Shown here: piece after piece, positions 6,418-13,331 of the stretch
Layout of the letters: every line of letters begins with the position of its first letter
How positions within the stretch are numbered: position 1 is the stretch's first letter
DNA from: Chloroflexota bacterium
Lineage (GTDB): Bacteria; Chloroflexota; Dehalococcoidia; E44-bin15
NCBI GenBank assembly: GCA_015222405.1
Contig: JADFVG010000040.1
Span: 1-14,243, forward strand
Length of the DNA stretch: 14,243 nucleotides
Reading direction: 5' to 3'
Made by a program: the position numbers and the translations under genes
The notes under the pieces: generated by a model
Database searches by the model: none
Told to the model about the DNA's origin: nothing
Seen by the model: the letters and a program-made list of their open reading frames with translations, nothing else

Positions 6418-7587
6418 TCATTTCTTTGGCTCAAACCTGATGCGCAACTTTTCATCCTCAAACCTGGCCTCCTTGACCGATAAACCAGCCAGAGTGCGAG
6501 GGAGGATGATGCTTCTTCTATAGCTTCCCACCTGGACGGTGAGCTCATCGCCATTTCGCATCAGGGAGACATTCGACTTGGTGACAAAGGGCAGGCTCAG
6601 GGTTAGCACATAATAGCCATCTTCCCTTTCAATTTCCTGTGCTTGTCCGCGGTAGAAAAGCTGGGTCGGGTCCCGATCCCCATACAGAGCCTGCGCCATA
6701 ACCTTGAGCATCGACATCCCCACCACCTCGTGCTCAAGGAGGGGAACACTCAGGATGGGCAAGGGGGCAAAGCATTCCTCGATAACCTGATAATACCTTG
6801 TTTGGCTCTCCTTCCACGAGTCGAAGTAGCGGTCTGCCACCTCCGCCGGGATAAGGCGATTGCATATTATGAGATCGGTAGCGTAGCCATAAAGGTTGAG
6901 GTAGGTGAAAGAGCGCTGCGCCTCCTTGATCACCATCCTCTCCGGGTTAACCACAATGCGCACCGATGCCTTTTCCGCGTCGGTGAGCAGGTCACGCATC
7001 CTCCCTAGCTCTTCAAAGAGGCGCTCTGCCGACTGGAAAACCTTATCCCCAGGCAGTGGAATATCGAGGAACGGCCTGACAAAGGGGCGCACCAGGCTGG
7101 TGGCGGTGCGCCCGATGGGGAACATCTTTTCCATCCACCAGCGGAGGTGCTCGGGGAAACTGAGGAAACGCAGCGTCTCCCCGGTGGGGGCGCAGTCAAC
7201 GATAATCACATCGTAGTCACCGCTGTAGCTGTAATTTGCAATGTAGAGCAGGTTTGCCAGCTCTTCCATCCCGGGAAGGACAGCCATCTCATCGGCGATG
7301 ATCTCCTCTATGCCTCGCCATGCCATCAGCGCCGCCATCCAGTCGTGGATATCGCTCCAGTAGGTCTTCAGGGTCTGGGACATCTCCGTCTCCTGGCCCC
7401 AAAGGTTGGGGGCAATGGCCTGGGGCTCACCGGAGAGGGGAGTGTCAAAGGCATCGGCGAGGCTATGGGCGCTATCAGTGCTCAAGACGATGGTCCTGTA
7501 GCCCAGCTCCGCCGACTTTACTGCGGTCGCTGCCGCTATAGTGGTCTTGCCCACCCCTCCCTTGCCAGTATAAAGCAGAACCCTCAT
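6418..7587 (-). CDS. ArsA/Get3-family ATPase with C-terminal HSP20-like domain
   Basis: A 389-residue protein with a single ArsA/Get3-type ATPase domain followed by an alpha-crystallin-like domain. Seen: the deviant Walker A GKGGVGKTT (8-16), switch I STDSAHSLADAFD (36-48), switch II DCAPTGETL (131-139) and the adenine-loop-like CNRLIP (242-247). Residues about 325-387 (YYVLTLSLPFV onward, ending LRIRFEPKK) match the HSP20-like domain known to cap some bacterial ArsA proteins. The paired metal-binding cysteines of E. coli ArsA and an arsenite pump gene are not seen, so arsenite export is not supported. Get3-like handling of hydrophobic or membrane clients is more plausible but unproven. The ATG has GAGGGGG 4 nt upstream. 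It is the first gene of the unit with the 79-residue and EF-G-like genes. Confidence 0.92.
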   Translation of the reverse strand: MRVLLYTGKGGVGKTTIAAATAVKSAELGYRTIVLSTDSAHSLADAFDTPLSGEPQAIAPNLWGQETEMSQTLKTYWSDIHDWMAALMAWRGIEEIIADEMAVLPGMEELANLLYIANYSYSGDYDVIIVDCAPTGETLRFLSFPEHLRWWMEKMFPIGRTATSLVRPFVRPFLDIPLPGDKVFQSAERLFEELGRMRDLLTDAEKASVRIVVNPERMVIKEAQRSFTYLNLYGYATDLIICNRLIPAEVADRYFDSWKESQTRYYQVIEECFAPLPILSVPLLEHEVVGMSMLKVMAQALYGDRDPTQLFYRGQAQEIEREDGYYVLTLSLPFVTKSNVSLMRNGDELTVQVGSYRRSIILPRTLAGLSVKEARFEDEKLRIRFEPKK

Positions 7588-7607
7588 CTTTCCCCCTCAG
7601 CTTAAGC

Positions 7608-7637
7608 ATTATAACCTTTTTCAGGGTTAGCTGACAA
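7608..7637 (-). promoter_or_regulatory. Predicted promoter of the ArsA gene
   Basis: On the minus strand TTGTCA (7632-7637) is followed after 18 nt by a perfect TATAAT (7608-7613). Transcription would start near 7601, leaving a leader of only about 14 nt that is almost entirely the ribosome binding site. Confidence 0.7.
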
Positions 7638-7649
7638 TCTCCCTCGATG

Positions 7650-7678
7650 TTGCCTAGGTAGTACTTCAGTGCTATAAT
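7650..7678 (+). promoter_or_regulatory. Predicted promoter of the gatC-gatA run
   Basis: TTGCCT (7650-7655) is followed after 17 nt by a perfect TATAAT (7673-7678) preceded by TGC, an extended -10. Transcription would start near 7685, about 23 nt before gatC. It points away from the ArsA promoter; the two -35 boxes are 12 bp apart. Confidence 0.7.
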
Positions 7679-7707
7679 CGGCAAAACTGCCGTTTGAGGG
7701 TAATAAG

Positions 7708-7995
7708 ATGAAACTGAGTCGCGAAGAGGTAGTGCACATCGCCCTGCTTGCCCGTCTCGGTCTCTCCGAGGAGGAGCTGGAGAAATTCAGGGGGCAGCTT
7801 TCCAATATCCTGGAGAATTTTGAGGTCTTGCAGCAGGTAGACACCACCGATGTGCCCCCTACAGCATATCCCATCCCTCTGGAGAATGTGTTGCGTAAGG
7901 ACGAAGCTTCACCCTCCCTGGCCCAAAGTGAGATCCTAGCTAATGCCCCTCGCGAGGAGGAGGGCTGTTTCCGGGTGAAGGCAGTGCTGGAGTAA
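7708..7995 (+). CDS. gatC: Aspartyl/glutamyl-tRNA amidotransferase subunit C
   Basis: GatC is the small subunit of the GatCAB complex, which converts misacylated Glu-tRNA(Gln) and/or Asp-tRNA(Asn) to the correct aminoacyl-tRNA in the cytoplasm; it wraps around GatA and steadies the A-B contact. The 95 residues are the usual length. The N-terminal helices (REEVVHIALLARLGLSEEE), the QLSNILENFEVLQQVDT helix with VDTTDVPPTAYP, and the closing APREEEGCFRVKAVLE (about 79-95) are all typical. GAGGG lies 7 nt before the ATG. The gatA gene follows after 12 nt; gatB is not in this window. Confidence 0.96.
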   Translation: MKLSREEVVHIALLARLGLSEEELEKFRGQLSNILENFEVLQQVDTTDVPPTAYPIPLENVLRKDEASPSLAQSEILANAPREEEGCFRVKAVLE

Positions 7996-8007
7996 AAGGG
8001 GGTAGAA

Positions 8008-9462
8008 TTGAACCTTTACGACCTGACCATTCATCAAGCTCATCAGTTGCTCAAAAATAGAGAAATCTCCTCTATTGAACTGACGAAGGCCGTCTTGGAG
8101 CGAAGCGCCCAGGTCGAAAAAAAGGTTCGCGCGCTTGTTACCATCACCGAGGAGCTGGCTCTAAGCGAGGCAGAGAAAGCAGATAAGCGAATCTCTGATG
8201 GCGATTTCACCCCGCTCACCGGCATCCCGGCCCTGGTCAAGGATAATATGTGCACAAAGGGGATAAGAACCACCTGCTCCTCAAAGATGCTGGAGAATTT
8301 CATCCCCCCCTATGATGCTACAGTGGTTGAGAAGCTGAGGGAAGCGGGAATGGTGCTGATGGGAAAGACGAATATGGATGAGTTCGCCATGGGCTCCTCA
8401 ACGGAGAACTCCGCCCTTTTCATCACTCATAATCCCTGGGGGCTGGATCGGGTCCCCGGTGGCTCAAGCGGTGGTTCAGCGGTGGCAGTCGCAACAGGCG
8501 AAGCGCTCTATGCTTTAGGTTCCGATACCGGGGGCAGCATCCGACAGCCTGCGGGATTCTGCAGCGTCGTTGGCTTTAAGCCCACGTATGGCAGGGTGAG
8601 TCGCTATGGACTGGTAGCCTTCGCCAGCTCCCTGGACCAGATCGGACCGTTGACCAAGGATGTCACCGACTCAGCCCTGGTGATGAACGTAATCGCCAGC
8701 TACGATGCCCGGGATTCCACCTCGGTGAACTATCCCGTTCCCGACTATACAAAATCGCTCGTCCCCGATCTACACGGGCTTCGCCTTGGCATTCCCAGGG
8801 AGTATTTCGTGGAGGGGATGGAGAAGGGGGTGGAGGAGGTGATGCGCACCGCCATCGCCAAGCTCAAAGAGCTGGGGGCAACGGTTGAGGAGGTCTCACT
8901 TCCCCACACCAAATATGCCCTCGCCGCCTACTATATCATCGCCCCCTCGGAGGCTATGGCCAACCTCGCCCGCTACGATGGGGTGAAGTATGGCTTCTCG
9001 TTTCAGGAGACAGAAAGCATGTGGGATGCGCTGGAGAAGACAAGGCAGTTTGGCTTTGGTCCTGAGGTGAAGCGGCGCATCATCCTCGGAACCTATGCCC
9101 TCTCCGCTGGCTACTATGATGCCTATTACCTCAAAGCGCAGAAGGTGCGCACCCTGATCAGGAGGGAGTTTGAGGATGCCTTTGAGAGGTTCGACGCCGT
9201 CGTCACCCCCACCTCACCTACGGTTCCGTTCAAGATCGGGGAGAAGGTGGACGACCCCCTTCAGATGTACTTGAGCGATGTCTGCACCCTGCCCATAAAC
9301 ATCGCCGGCATTCCCGGCCTCTCCATCCCCGCTGGCTTTGCCGACGGGCTCCCGGTAGGGATGCAAGTTATAGGCAAGCCCTTTTCAGAGGAGACGCTGC
9401 TCCGCATCGGCTTCGCCTATGAGCAGGCGACGGGATGGGGGGAGAGGAAACCGCCGCTCTAA
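8008..9462 (+). CDS. gatA: Aspartyl/glutamyl-tRNA amidotransferase subunit A
   Basis: GatA is the glutaminase/amidase subunit of GatCAB: it releases ammonia from glutamine or asparagine and channels it to GatB for tRNA-dependent amidation. The amidase-signature triad is intact: K78 (ALVKDN), the cis-Ser S153 in PGGSSGGS, and nucleophile S177 in SDTGGSIRQPA. The C-terminal part (TLPINIAGIPGLSIPAG, LPVGMQVIGKPF) is typical, and 484 residues is the normal length. The start is TTG: AAAAGGGGG at 7994-8002 lies 5 nt before it and the N-terminus LYDLTIHQAHQLL aligns with the family from there. It is 12 nt after gatC. Without gatB in view, the local order C-A-B found in many genomes is broken here. 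Confidence 0.96.
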   Translation: MNLYDLTIHQAHQLLKNREISSIELTKAVLERSAQVEKKVRALVTITEELALSEAEKADKRISDGDFTPLTGIPALVKDNMCTKGIRTTCSSKMLENFIPPYDATVVEKLREAGMVLMGKTNMDEFAMGSSTENSALFITHNPWGLDRVPGGSSGGSAVAVATGEALYALGSDTGGSIRQPAGFCSVVGFKPTYGRVSRYGLVAFASSLDQIGPLTKDVTDSALVMNVIASYDARDSTSVNYPVPDYTKSLVPDLHGLRLGIPREYFVEGMEKGVEEVMRTAIAKLKELGATVEEVSLPHTKYALAAYYIIAPSEAMANLARYDGVKYGFSFQETESMWDALEKTRQFGFGPEVKRRIILGTYALSAGYYDAYYLKAQKVRTLIRREFEDAFERFDAVVTPTSPTVPFKIGEKVDDPLQMYLSDVCTLPINIAGIPGLSIPAGFADGLPVGMQVIGKPFSEETLLRIGFAYEQATGWGERKPPL

Positions 9463-9473
9463 AAGCAAGGACA

Positions 9474-9875
9474 ATGAAAATCAGAACGATGGCTGCAATC
9501 ATTATCTTGAGCATGTTGCTGATATGTGCACTCGCCTGCGGGGACCCTGGAGCGCCAGAAGCTACGCCGACACCGACGCTGACAACTACGCCTACACCTA
9601 CGCCGAAGCCAACGCAGTGTGAGCGTGACCGGGATGCACTTCAGGACGTCCTCGACGATTATTACAAGGACAATGGAGAGTGGCCAACCGAAACCGGCGG
9701 GCCGGGAGATATTGACTGGGAAAAGCTGGTCCCCAGCTTTCTCTTCCGTATCCCGGTTAGCGATGGCAATTGCGATTGGTCGGTGAATTCTGATCCCGAG
9801 GGGGAAGTGTGCGTGGGGCCGAGGATCGGCTGTGTAAGTTGTAAATGCCCATGTAGCACGCGGTGCGCCGAATGA
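9474..9875 (+). CDS. Putative Cys-rich lipoprotein with pseudopilin-like globular domain
   Basis: A 133-residue exported protein with no name I can give. Residues 1-21 are a signal peptide (KIRT, then a hydrophobic run to LICALA) and C22 is the likely lipidated Cys; the lipobox ALAC is acceptable but not ideal. Residues about 28-48 are a Thr/Pro linker. From C49 follows RDALQDVLDDYYKDNGEWPT (52-71, in outline), then VPSFLFRIPVSD and DWSVNSDPEGEVC, which resembles the globular part of type II secretion pseudopilins (a helix, D/N-G-x-(W/Y)-P, then a beta sheet). The tail has six Cys in 19 residues: C113, C120, C123, C125, C127, C131. ATG at 9474, 11 nt after gatA, is chosen because it gives a proper signal peptide; an in-frame ATG at 9435 lies inside gatA. 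Its ribosome site (AAGG) is weak, so it may depend on gatA translation. Confidence 0.75.
   Translation: MKIRTMAAIIILSMLLICALACGDPGAPEATPTPTLTTTPTPTPKPTQCERDRDALQDVLDDYYKDNGEWPTETGGPGDIDWEKLVPSFLFRIPVSDGNCDWSVNSDPEGEVCVGPRIGCVSCKCPCSTRCAE
9560..9617 (+). repeat. Degenerate Thr-Pro codon repeat
   Basis: Imperfect repeats of ACGCCG, ACACCG and ACGCCT encode the TPTPTLTTTPTPTPKPT linker of the lipoprotein. It is a low-complexity spacer that would hold the globular domain off the membrane, and its length may vary between strains. Confidence 0.7.
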
Positions 9876-9890
9876 TTGGGGGAAGAAGGG

Positions 9891-10130
9891 ATGATGACTG
9901 AAGCCAATTTCCTTGGGCCTGTCCAGGTCACCTGCTACTCCGGGCGCACCTATGCCGACCGCCCTGCTTCGTTCGTGTGGCAGGATAAGCAGTATGAGGT
10001 GAAGGAGGTCGAAAGGGAGTGGCAGGAGCCAGGAGAAAAGCACTTTTTGATAAAGACCGAGGATGACAGACGCTTTGAGCTTTGCTACTATGAGGGACAA
10101 GACCAATGGTCTATTGCCGAGATAATATGA
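9891..10130 (+). CDS. Small beta-rich protein of unknown function
   Basis: A 79-residue soluble protein with no signal or membrane segment. The pattern (VQVTCYSG, RPASFVWQDKQYEVKEVERE, KHFLIKTEDDRRFELCYYEG, QWSIAEI; each a short segment) reads as about five beta strands with conserved-looking Trp, Tyr and Phe, like a small barrel of the DUF6504 style, although I cannot confirm membership. Two Cys (C15, C65) are present. ATG at 9891 has GGGGGAAG 5 nt upstream; ATG at 9894 is nearly equal, and a TTG at 9876 right after the lipoprotein stop is less likely. It lies 15 nt after the lipoprotein gene and 10 nt before the Lrp-type regulator, inside the gatC to hydrolase run. A ligand- or nucleic-acid-binding role is conceivable but not shown. 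Confidence 0.75.
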   Translation: MMTEANFLGPVQVTCYSGRTYADRPASFVWQDKQYEVKEVEREWQEPGEKHFLIKTEDDRRFELCYYEGQDQWSIAEII

Positions 10131-10140
10131 GGGGGTATAA

Positions 10141-10620
10141 ATGAAAGAGATATTGAGAATCCTGGAGAGGGATGCCCGAAAGACGCCGCAGAAGATCGCC
10201 ACCATGACCGGTAAACCCCTTTCCCGAGTGAAGGAGGCGATCAAGAAGGCGGAAGAGGAGCGTATCATCGTCAAATACAAGACGGTGATCAATTGGGACA
10301 AGCTGGAAGAAGAGAAAGTCCAGGCGCTGGTTGAGGTGAAGGTGGTGCCACAACGAGATGTGGGATTTGATGCCATCGCCGAGAGGATCTATCGCTTCCC
10401 CGAAGCGCGCTCCGTCTATCTAGTCTCAGGCACCTATGACCTTGCAGTGCTGGTAGTGGGCAGCACGATGCAGGAGGTCGCTGGATTTGTGTCCCAGAAG
10501 CTCGCCCCTCTGGAGTCGGTTCAGGGAACCGTCACCCACTTCCTGCTCAAGCGATATAAGGAAGATGGGGAGATACTCGGGGTTGAGGAGCAGCCAAAGC
10601 GAGAGCCACTGATGCCTTAG
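10141..10620 (+). CDS. Lrp/AsnC-family transcriptional regulator
   Basis: A 159-residue regulator. Residues 1-50 form the winged HTH (EILRILERDARKTPQKIA, then LSRVKEAIKKAEEERIIVKY), and residues about 60-145 form the RAM/AsnC ligand-binding domain (VQALVEVKVVPQRD, RSVYLVSGTYDLAVLVVG with the typical SGxYD turn, and TVTHFLLKRY). Members assemble into dimers and octamers and usually respond to an amino acid. The helix-turn-helix is somewhat short and basic compared with classical Lrp, giving the feel of the archaeal-type subgroup. The ribosome site GAGGGGGT overlaps the stop of the preceding gene. It lies 11 nt before an aminotransferase gene, so control of amino-acid turnover is a reasonable inference. 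A 10-20-residue acidic/basic tail after the RAM domain has no clear role. Confidence 0.92.
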   Translation: MKEILRILERDARKTPQKIATMTGKPLSRVKEAIKKAEEERIIVKYKTVINWDKLEEEKVQALVEVKVVPQRDVGFDAIAERIYRFPEARSVYLVSGTYDLAVLVVGSTMQEVAGFVSQKLAPLESVQGTVTHFLLKRYKEDGEILGVEEQPKREPLMP

Positions 10621-10625
10621 GAGGT
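10619..10625 (+). promoter_or_regulatory. Ribosome binding site that fixes a TTG start of the aminotransferase
   Basis: AGGAGGT overlaps the TAG stop of the regulator gene and lies 6 nt before TTG at 10632. The next in-frame ATG is near residue 30, past the family N-terminus, so the TTG start is well supported. The overlap suggests translational coupling. Confidence 0.75.
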
Positions 10626-10631
10626 CTTATC

Positions 10632-11816
10632 TTGCATCCAGAAGGAAGTCCTATATCGCAGCGGATTAGAGAGATACCCCCTTCGGGGATCAGGAGATTC
10701 TTCGATCTTCTTGCCTCCATGGAGGGGGTCATATCACTGGGGGTCGGCGAGCCGGATTTCGTCACTCCGTGGCGCATCCGCGAGGCAGGAATATACTCCC
10801 TGGAGAAGGGATATACCTCTTATACCTCAAACTACGGGCTTTTGGAGCTCAGGGAGGAGCTTGCCGCCTACCTTGCAGGTCGCTATGGTATTTCCTACAA
10901 CCCACACCGGGAACTGCTGATCACCGTTGGCGTCAGCGAGGGGGTCGACCTGGCGCTGAGGGCAATCATCGACCCCCAAGATGAAGTCATCGTCCACGAC
11001 CCCAGCTATGTCTCCTACATGCCCTGCACCGTGCTTGCGGGGGGAGTATTCGTCCCCGTCCCCACCAACATGGAAAACGATTTCTGGGTGAGCGCCAGGG
11101 ACATCGAGCGCAGGATCACCCCGAGAACCAAGGCCATCATTCTCGGCTACCCCAATAATCCCACAGGGGCGGTGATGGAAAGAGAGGAATTGGTGAAGAT
11201 AGCCGAGGTGGCGAGGCGGCATAACCTCATCGTGCTCTCCGACGAAATATATGAGCGGCTGGTATATGGCGTTGAGCATACCTGCTTTGCCTCCCTGCCC
11301 GGGATGAGAGAACGCACCATCCTCCTCGGTGGCTTCTCCAAGGCCTATGCCATGACCGGGTGGAGAATCGGCTATGCTGTGGCAAGGGAGGAGATAATCG
11401 AGGCTATGGCTAGGATCCACCAATATACCATGCTCTGCGCCCCAAGGATAGCGCAGATGGCAGCCCTGGAAGCCCTCAGGGCGGGGGATGATGAGGTTGA
11501 GGAGATGGTGGCGGAGTACGATCAGCGACGCCGCATCATGGTCAAGGGGCTGAACGATATCGGGCTTGCCTGCTTTGAGCCCAAAGGAGCCTTCTACACC
11601 TTTCCCTCGGTAAAGGGCACCGAGCTATCATCGGAGGAGTTCGCCGAAAGGCTTCTCATCGAGGAGAAGGTGGCGGTGATACCTGGCTCCACCTTCGGCC
11701 AATGCGGAGAGGGGCATGTTCGCTGCTGCTACGCCACATCGCTGGCCGAAATCGAGGAGGCATTGGAGAGGATGGGCCGGTTCGTGAGGAGGCTGAGGAG
11801 GCACCGAACAAAATAG
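10632..11816 (+). CDS. Class I/II PLP-dependent aminotransferase (aspartate-aminotransferase fold)
   Basis: A fold-type I aminotransferase of 394 residues, usual for the family, that moves amino groups between an amino acid and a 2-oxo acid. Seen: LGVGEPDF (36-43), YTSNYGLLELRE (64-75), GYPNNPTGA (172-180) with the conserved Asn176, SDEIYERLVYG (203-213) with D204 and Y207, PLP-binding K237 in GGFSKAYAMTGWRIGY (233-248) with R245, and the substrate-carboxylate Arg R364 in HVRCCYA. The last motif departs from the usual R-(L/I)-SYA because CCY replaces it. Specificity (Asp, Ala, aromatic or other) cannot be read from this. It lies 11 nt after the Lrp-type gene and 1 nt before the hydrolase gene. 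The C-terminal RRLRRHRTK is an unusually basic end. Confidence 0.95.
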   Translation: MHPEGSPISQRIREIPPSGIRRFFDLLASMEGVISLGVGEPDFVTPWRIREAGIYSLEKGYTSYTSNYGLLELREELAAYLAGRYGISYNPHRELLITVGVSEGVDLALRAIIDPQDEVIVHDPSYVSYMPCTVLAGGVFVPVPTNMENDFWVSARDIERRITPRTKAIILGYPNNPTGAVMEREELVKIAEVARRHNLIVLSDEIYERLVYGVEHTCFASLPGMRERTILLGGFSKAYAMTGWRIGYAVAREEIIEAMARIHQYTMLCAPRIAQMAALEALRAGDDEVEEMVAEYDQRRRIMVKGLNDIGLACFEPKGAFYTFPSVKGTELSSEEFAERLLIEEKVAVIPGSTFGQCGEGHVRCCYATSLAEIEEALERMGRFVRRLRRHRTK

Positions 11817-11817
11817 G

Positions 11818-12504
11818 ATGAAGCCACTGGACAAGGGGTTAAAAAGCGAACTCCATCTCCAAGGCGTGCAGACAGCGGAGCTTCCGGGCAATAGGTTGCA
11901 CACCATCCTCAATACCTCGCGGGGCGACATCGAATGCTTTTTCCACCCTTGCCCCGGCGAGACGGGAGGCGTGATCTGGTTCTGTGGCTCGCTGGGTGGC
12001 TTCGATGGCCCTTCTTTTGGCATCTTTTCATCATTAAGCGGTGAGCTTGTTGACCAGGGCATAAGCTCCCTTCGCCTCAATTACCGCATCCCGGGCAACT
12101 TCGATGAGTGCGTCCTCGATGTCCTGATGGGGGTTCATTTCCTCAAGGGGCTCAACATAGACAGGGTTGCCCTGGCGGGTCACTCATTCGGGGCCGCGGT
12201 GGCGATAATGGCCGGGACGCTGAGCCCGGAGGTAAAGGCAGTGGTGGGGCTCTCAAGCCAGACCTTCGGTGCCCAGCTTGTCGACCGGCTGGCGCCAAAG
12301 CCGCTACTCCTCATTCATGGCCACAGGGACCGCAACCTGCCGGTCAGATGCTCCCACCAAATCTATGAATGGGCCAAGGAGCCCAAGGAACTGGTTATCT
12401 ACCAGGGCTCAGGGCACTTTTTGAGGGAGTGCCACCAGGAGCTACACGACCTGCTCAAAGGCTGGCTGGTGGATAAGGTGGGGCGGGAGAGCAGAAGGGA
12501 ATAG
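11818..12504 (+). CDS. Alpha/beta hydrolase (dienelactone-hydrolase-like or acylpeptidase-like)
   Basis: A 228-residue alpha/beta hydrolase with an intact triad: nucleophile S123 in ALAGHSFGAA (118-127), acid D171 in LLLIHGHRDRNLP and base H200 in QGSGHFL. GSLGGFDGP (58-66) is the likely oxyanion-hole region (HG-like loop replaced by CGSLGG), and LRLNYR (85-90) is the strand after it. The N-terminus has no signal peptide, so it is likely cytoplasmic. Substrate unknown; carboxylesterase, thioesterase or peptidase roles are all open. The ATG is 1 nt after the aminotransferase stop; the only good purine-rich site (GAGGAGG, 11795-11801) is 16 nt upstream, which is too far, so translation probably depends on coupling. 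It ends the seven-gene run and meets the IMPase gene tail to tail, 23 bp away. No convincing terminator is seen there. Confidence 0.85.
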   Translation: MKPLDKGLKSELHLQGVQTAELPGNRLHTILNTSRGDIECFFHPCPGETGGVIWFCGSLGGFDGPSFGIFSSLSGELVDQGISSLRLNYRIPGNFDECVLDVLMGVHFLKGLNIDRVALAGHSFGAAVAIMAGTLSPEVKAVVGLSSQTFGAQLVDRLAPKPLLLIHGHRDRNLPVRCSHQIYEWAKEPKELVIYQGSGHFLRECHQELHDLLKGWLVDKVGRESRRE

Positions 12505-12527
12505 AAGAATACTCTGGTTCGCCCCTT

Positions 12528-13331
12528 CTACCCCTGCTCCTTCCTCCGCCGCATGAAATCTTCGTGGATCGACTCGCTGGTGGCGATGACCGTTTTGCTG
12601 TGGATGCTCGCTAGCTTTCCGTCAACCTCAGTGACTACACCTCCCGCCTCCTCAATCAGAAGCATGCCCGCAGCCAGGTCCCAGGGGTAGAGGGAGAGGT
12701 GAAGATAGATATCAAGCCTGGCACAAGCGGCGTAGGCCAGCCCCAGGGCGGCGGAGCCCATCACCCTCACACTCTGCACCCCGGGCCAGAGGGCGCTGGC
12801 AACCTCCAGCACCTCCTGCCCCCTTTCGGCATCATAGCCCATATCAAAGCCGACCAGGGAGTCTTGAACCGTGGCCTTCCGGGAGACGGAGATGGGCACA
12901 TCATTGCGGAAGGCACCCTTTCCCTTCTCAGTCCTGAATAACTCCTCCCGTAGTGGGTCGTAGATAATGCCAACAAGCAACTCCTCCCCTCGAGCCAGGG
13001 CGATGGCGACACAAAAGTGAGGGATGCCATAGGCATAGTTGCGAGTGCCATCCAGGGGGTCGATGATCCAGGTGTAACCTGAATCTCCAGCGATGTCTTC
13101 CGACTCCTCGGTGATGAAACCAGAGCCGGGGAATTCCTCCCTGAGAAGCGAAATAATCGCCTTCTCCGCCAGAAGGTCGACATCAGTTACGATGTCGGTC
13201 CTCCCCTTATATTCAATGCGCATCTCCCCCTGGAAATGCGCCATGATCAGTCTTCCTGCCTTCCCCGCCGCCTGGGTTGCCACCTCAAGGGCTCCCCTGC
13301 CGCTCTGAGCTAAAGGTAAATCCTTCATCAT
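12528..13331 (-). CDS. Inositol-monophosphatase-family phosphatase
   Basis: A 267-residue Mg2+-dependent phosphatase of the IMPase/FBPase superfamily. Metal and catalytic motifs are complete: DIVTDVD (46-52), ITEESE (73-78) with E75 and E76, DPLDGTRNY (91-99) with D91 and D94, and PWDLAAGMLLIEEAGG (216-231) with D218. Family members act on myo-inositol 1-phosphate, fructose bisphosphate, histidinol phosphate or PAP; nothing here decides between them. The start ATG at 13331 directly touches the trpS stop (TAG-ATG-ATG), with no intervening base; ATG at 13328 is equally possible. Only a weak GGGG is upstream, so coupling to trpS is likely. The link to trpS may be only transcriptional, although inositol or cofactor phosphate metabolism cannot be excluded. 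Confidence 0.92.
   Translation of the reverse strand: MMKDLPLAQSGRGALEVATQAAGKAGRLIMAHFQGEMRIEYKGRTDIVTDVDLLAEKAIISLLREEFPGSGFITEESEDIAGDSGYTWIIDPLDGTRNYAYGIPHFCVAIALARGEELLVGIIYDPLREELFRTEKGKGAFRNDVPISVSRKATVQDSLVGFDMGYDAERGQEVLEVASALWPGVQSVRVMGSAALGLAYAACARLDIYLHLSLYPWDLAAGMLLIEEAGGVVTEVDGKLASIHSKTVIATSESIHEDFMRRRKEQG

Noticed and set aside
6418..7587. Arsenic resistance locus based on the ArsA-type ATPase
   Set aside because: No arsB, arsR, arsC or arsD gene is near, the paired metal-binding cysteines are not seen and the protein has a single ATPase domain plus HSP20-like domain.
7147..7605. A 152-codon plus-strand frame opposite the N-terminal half of the ArsA gene
   Set aside because: The opposite strand carries the Walker A and switch motifs in the same span.
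9459..10376. A 305-codon open frame on the minus strand across the lipoprotein, small protein and Lrp-type genes
   Set aside because: It overlaps three plus-strand genes with ribosome sites and family motifs; its own product is low in motif content and shows no recognisable domain.
10827..11423. A 198-codon minus-strand frame inside the aminotransferase gene
   Set aside because: Antisense shadow caused by codon bias; the plus-strand protein has all PLP-enzyme motifs in the same stretch.
12493..12529. Possible terminator between the hydrolase and the IMPase-family gene (AGAAGGG with CCCTTCT)
   Set aside because: A 7-bp stem with a 23-nt loop, no T-run on either side, and an alternative GC-rich pairing; not convincing.
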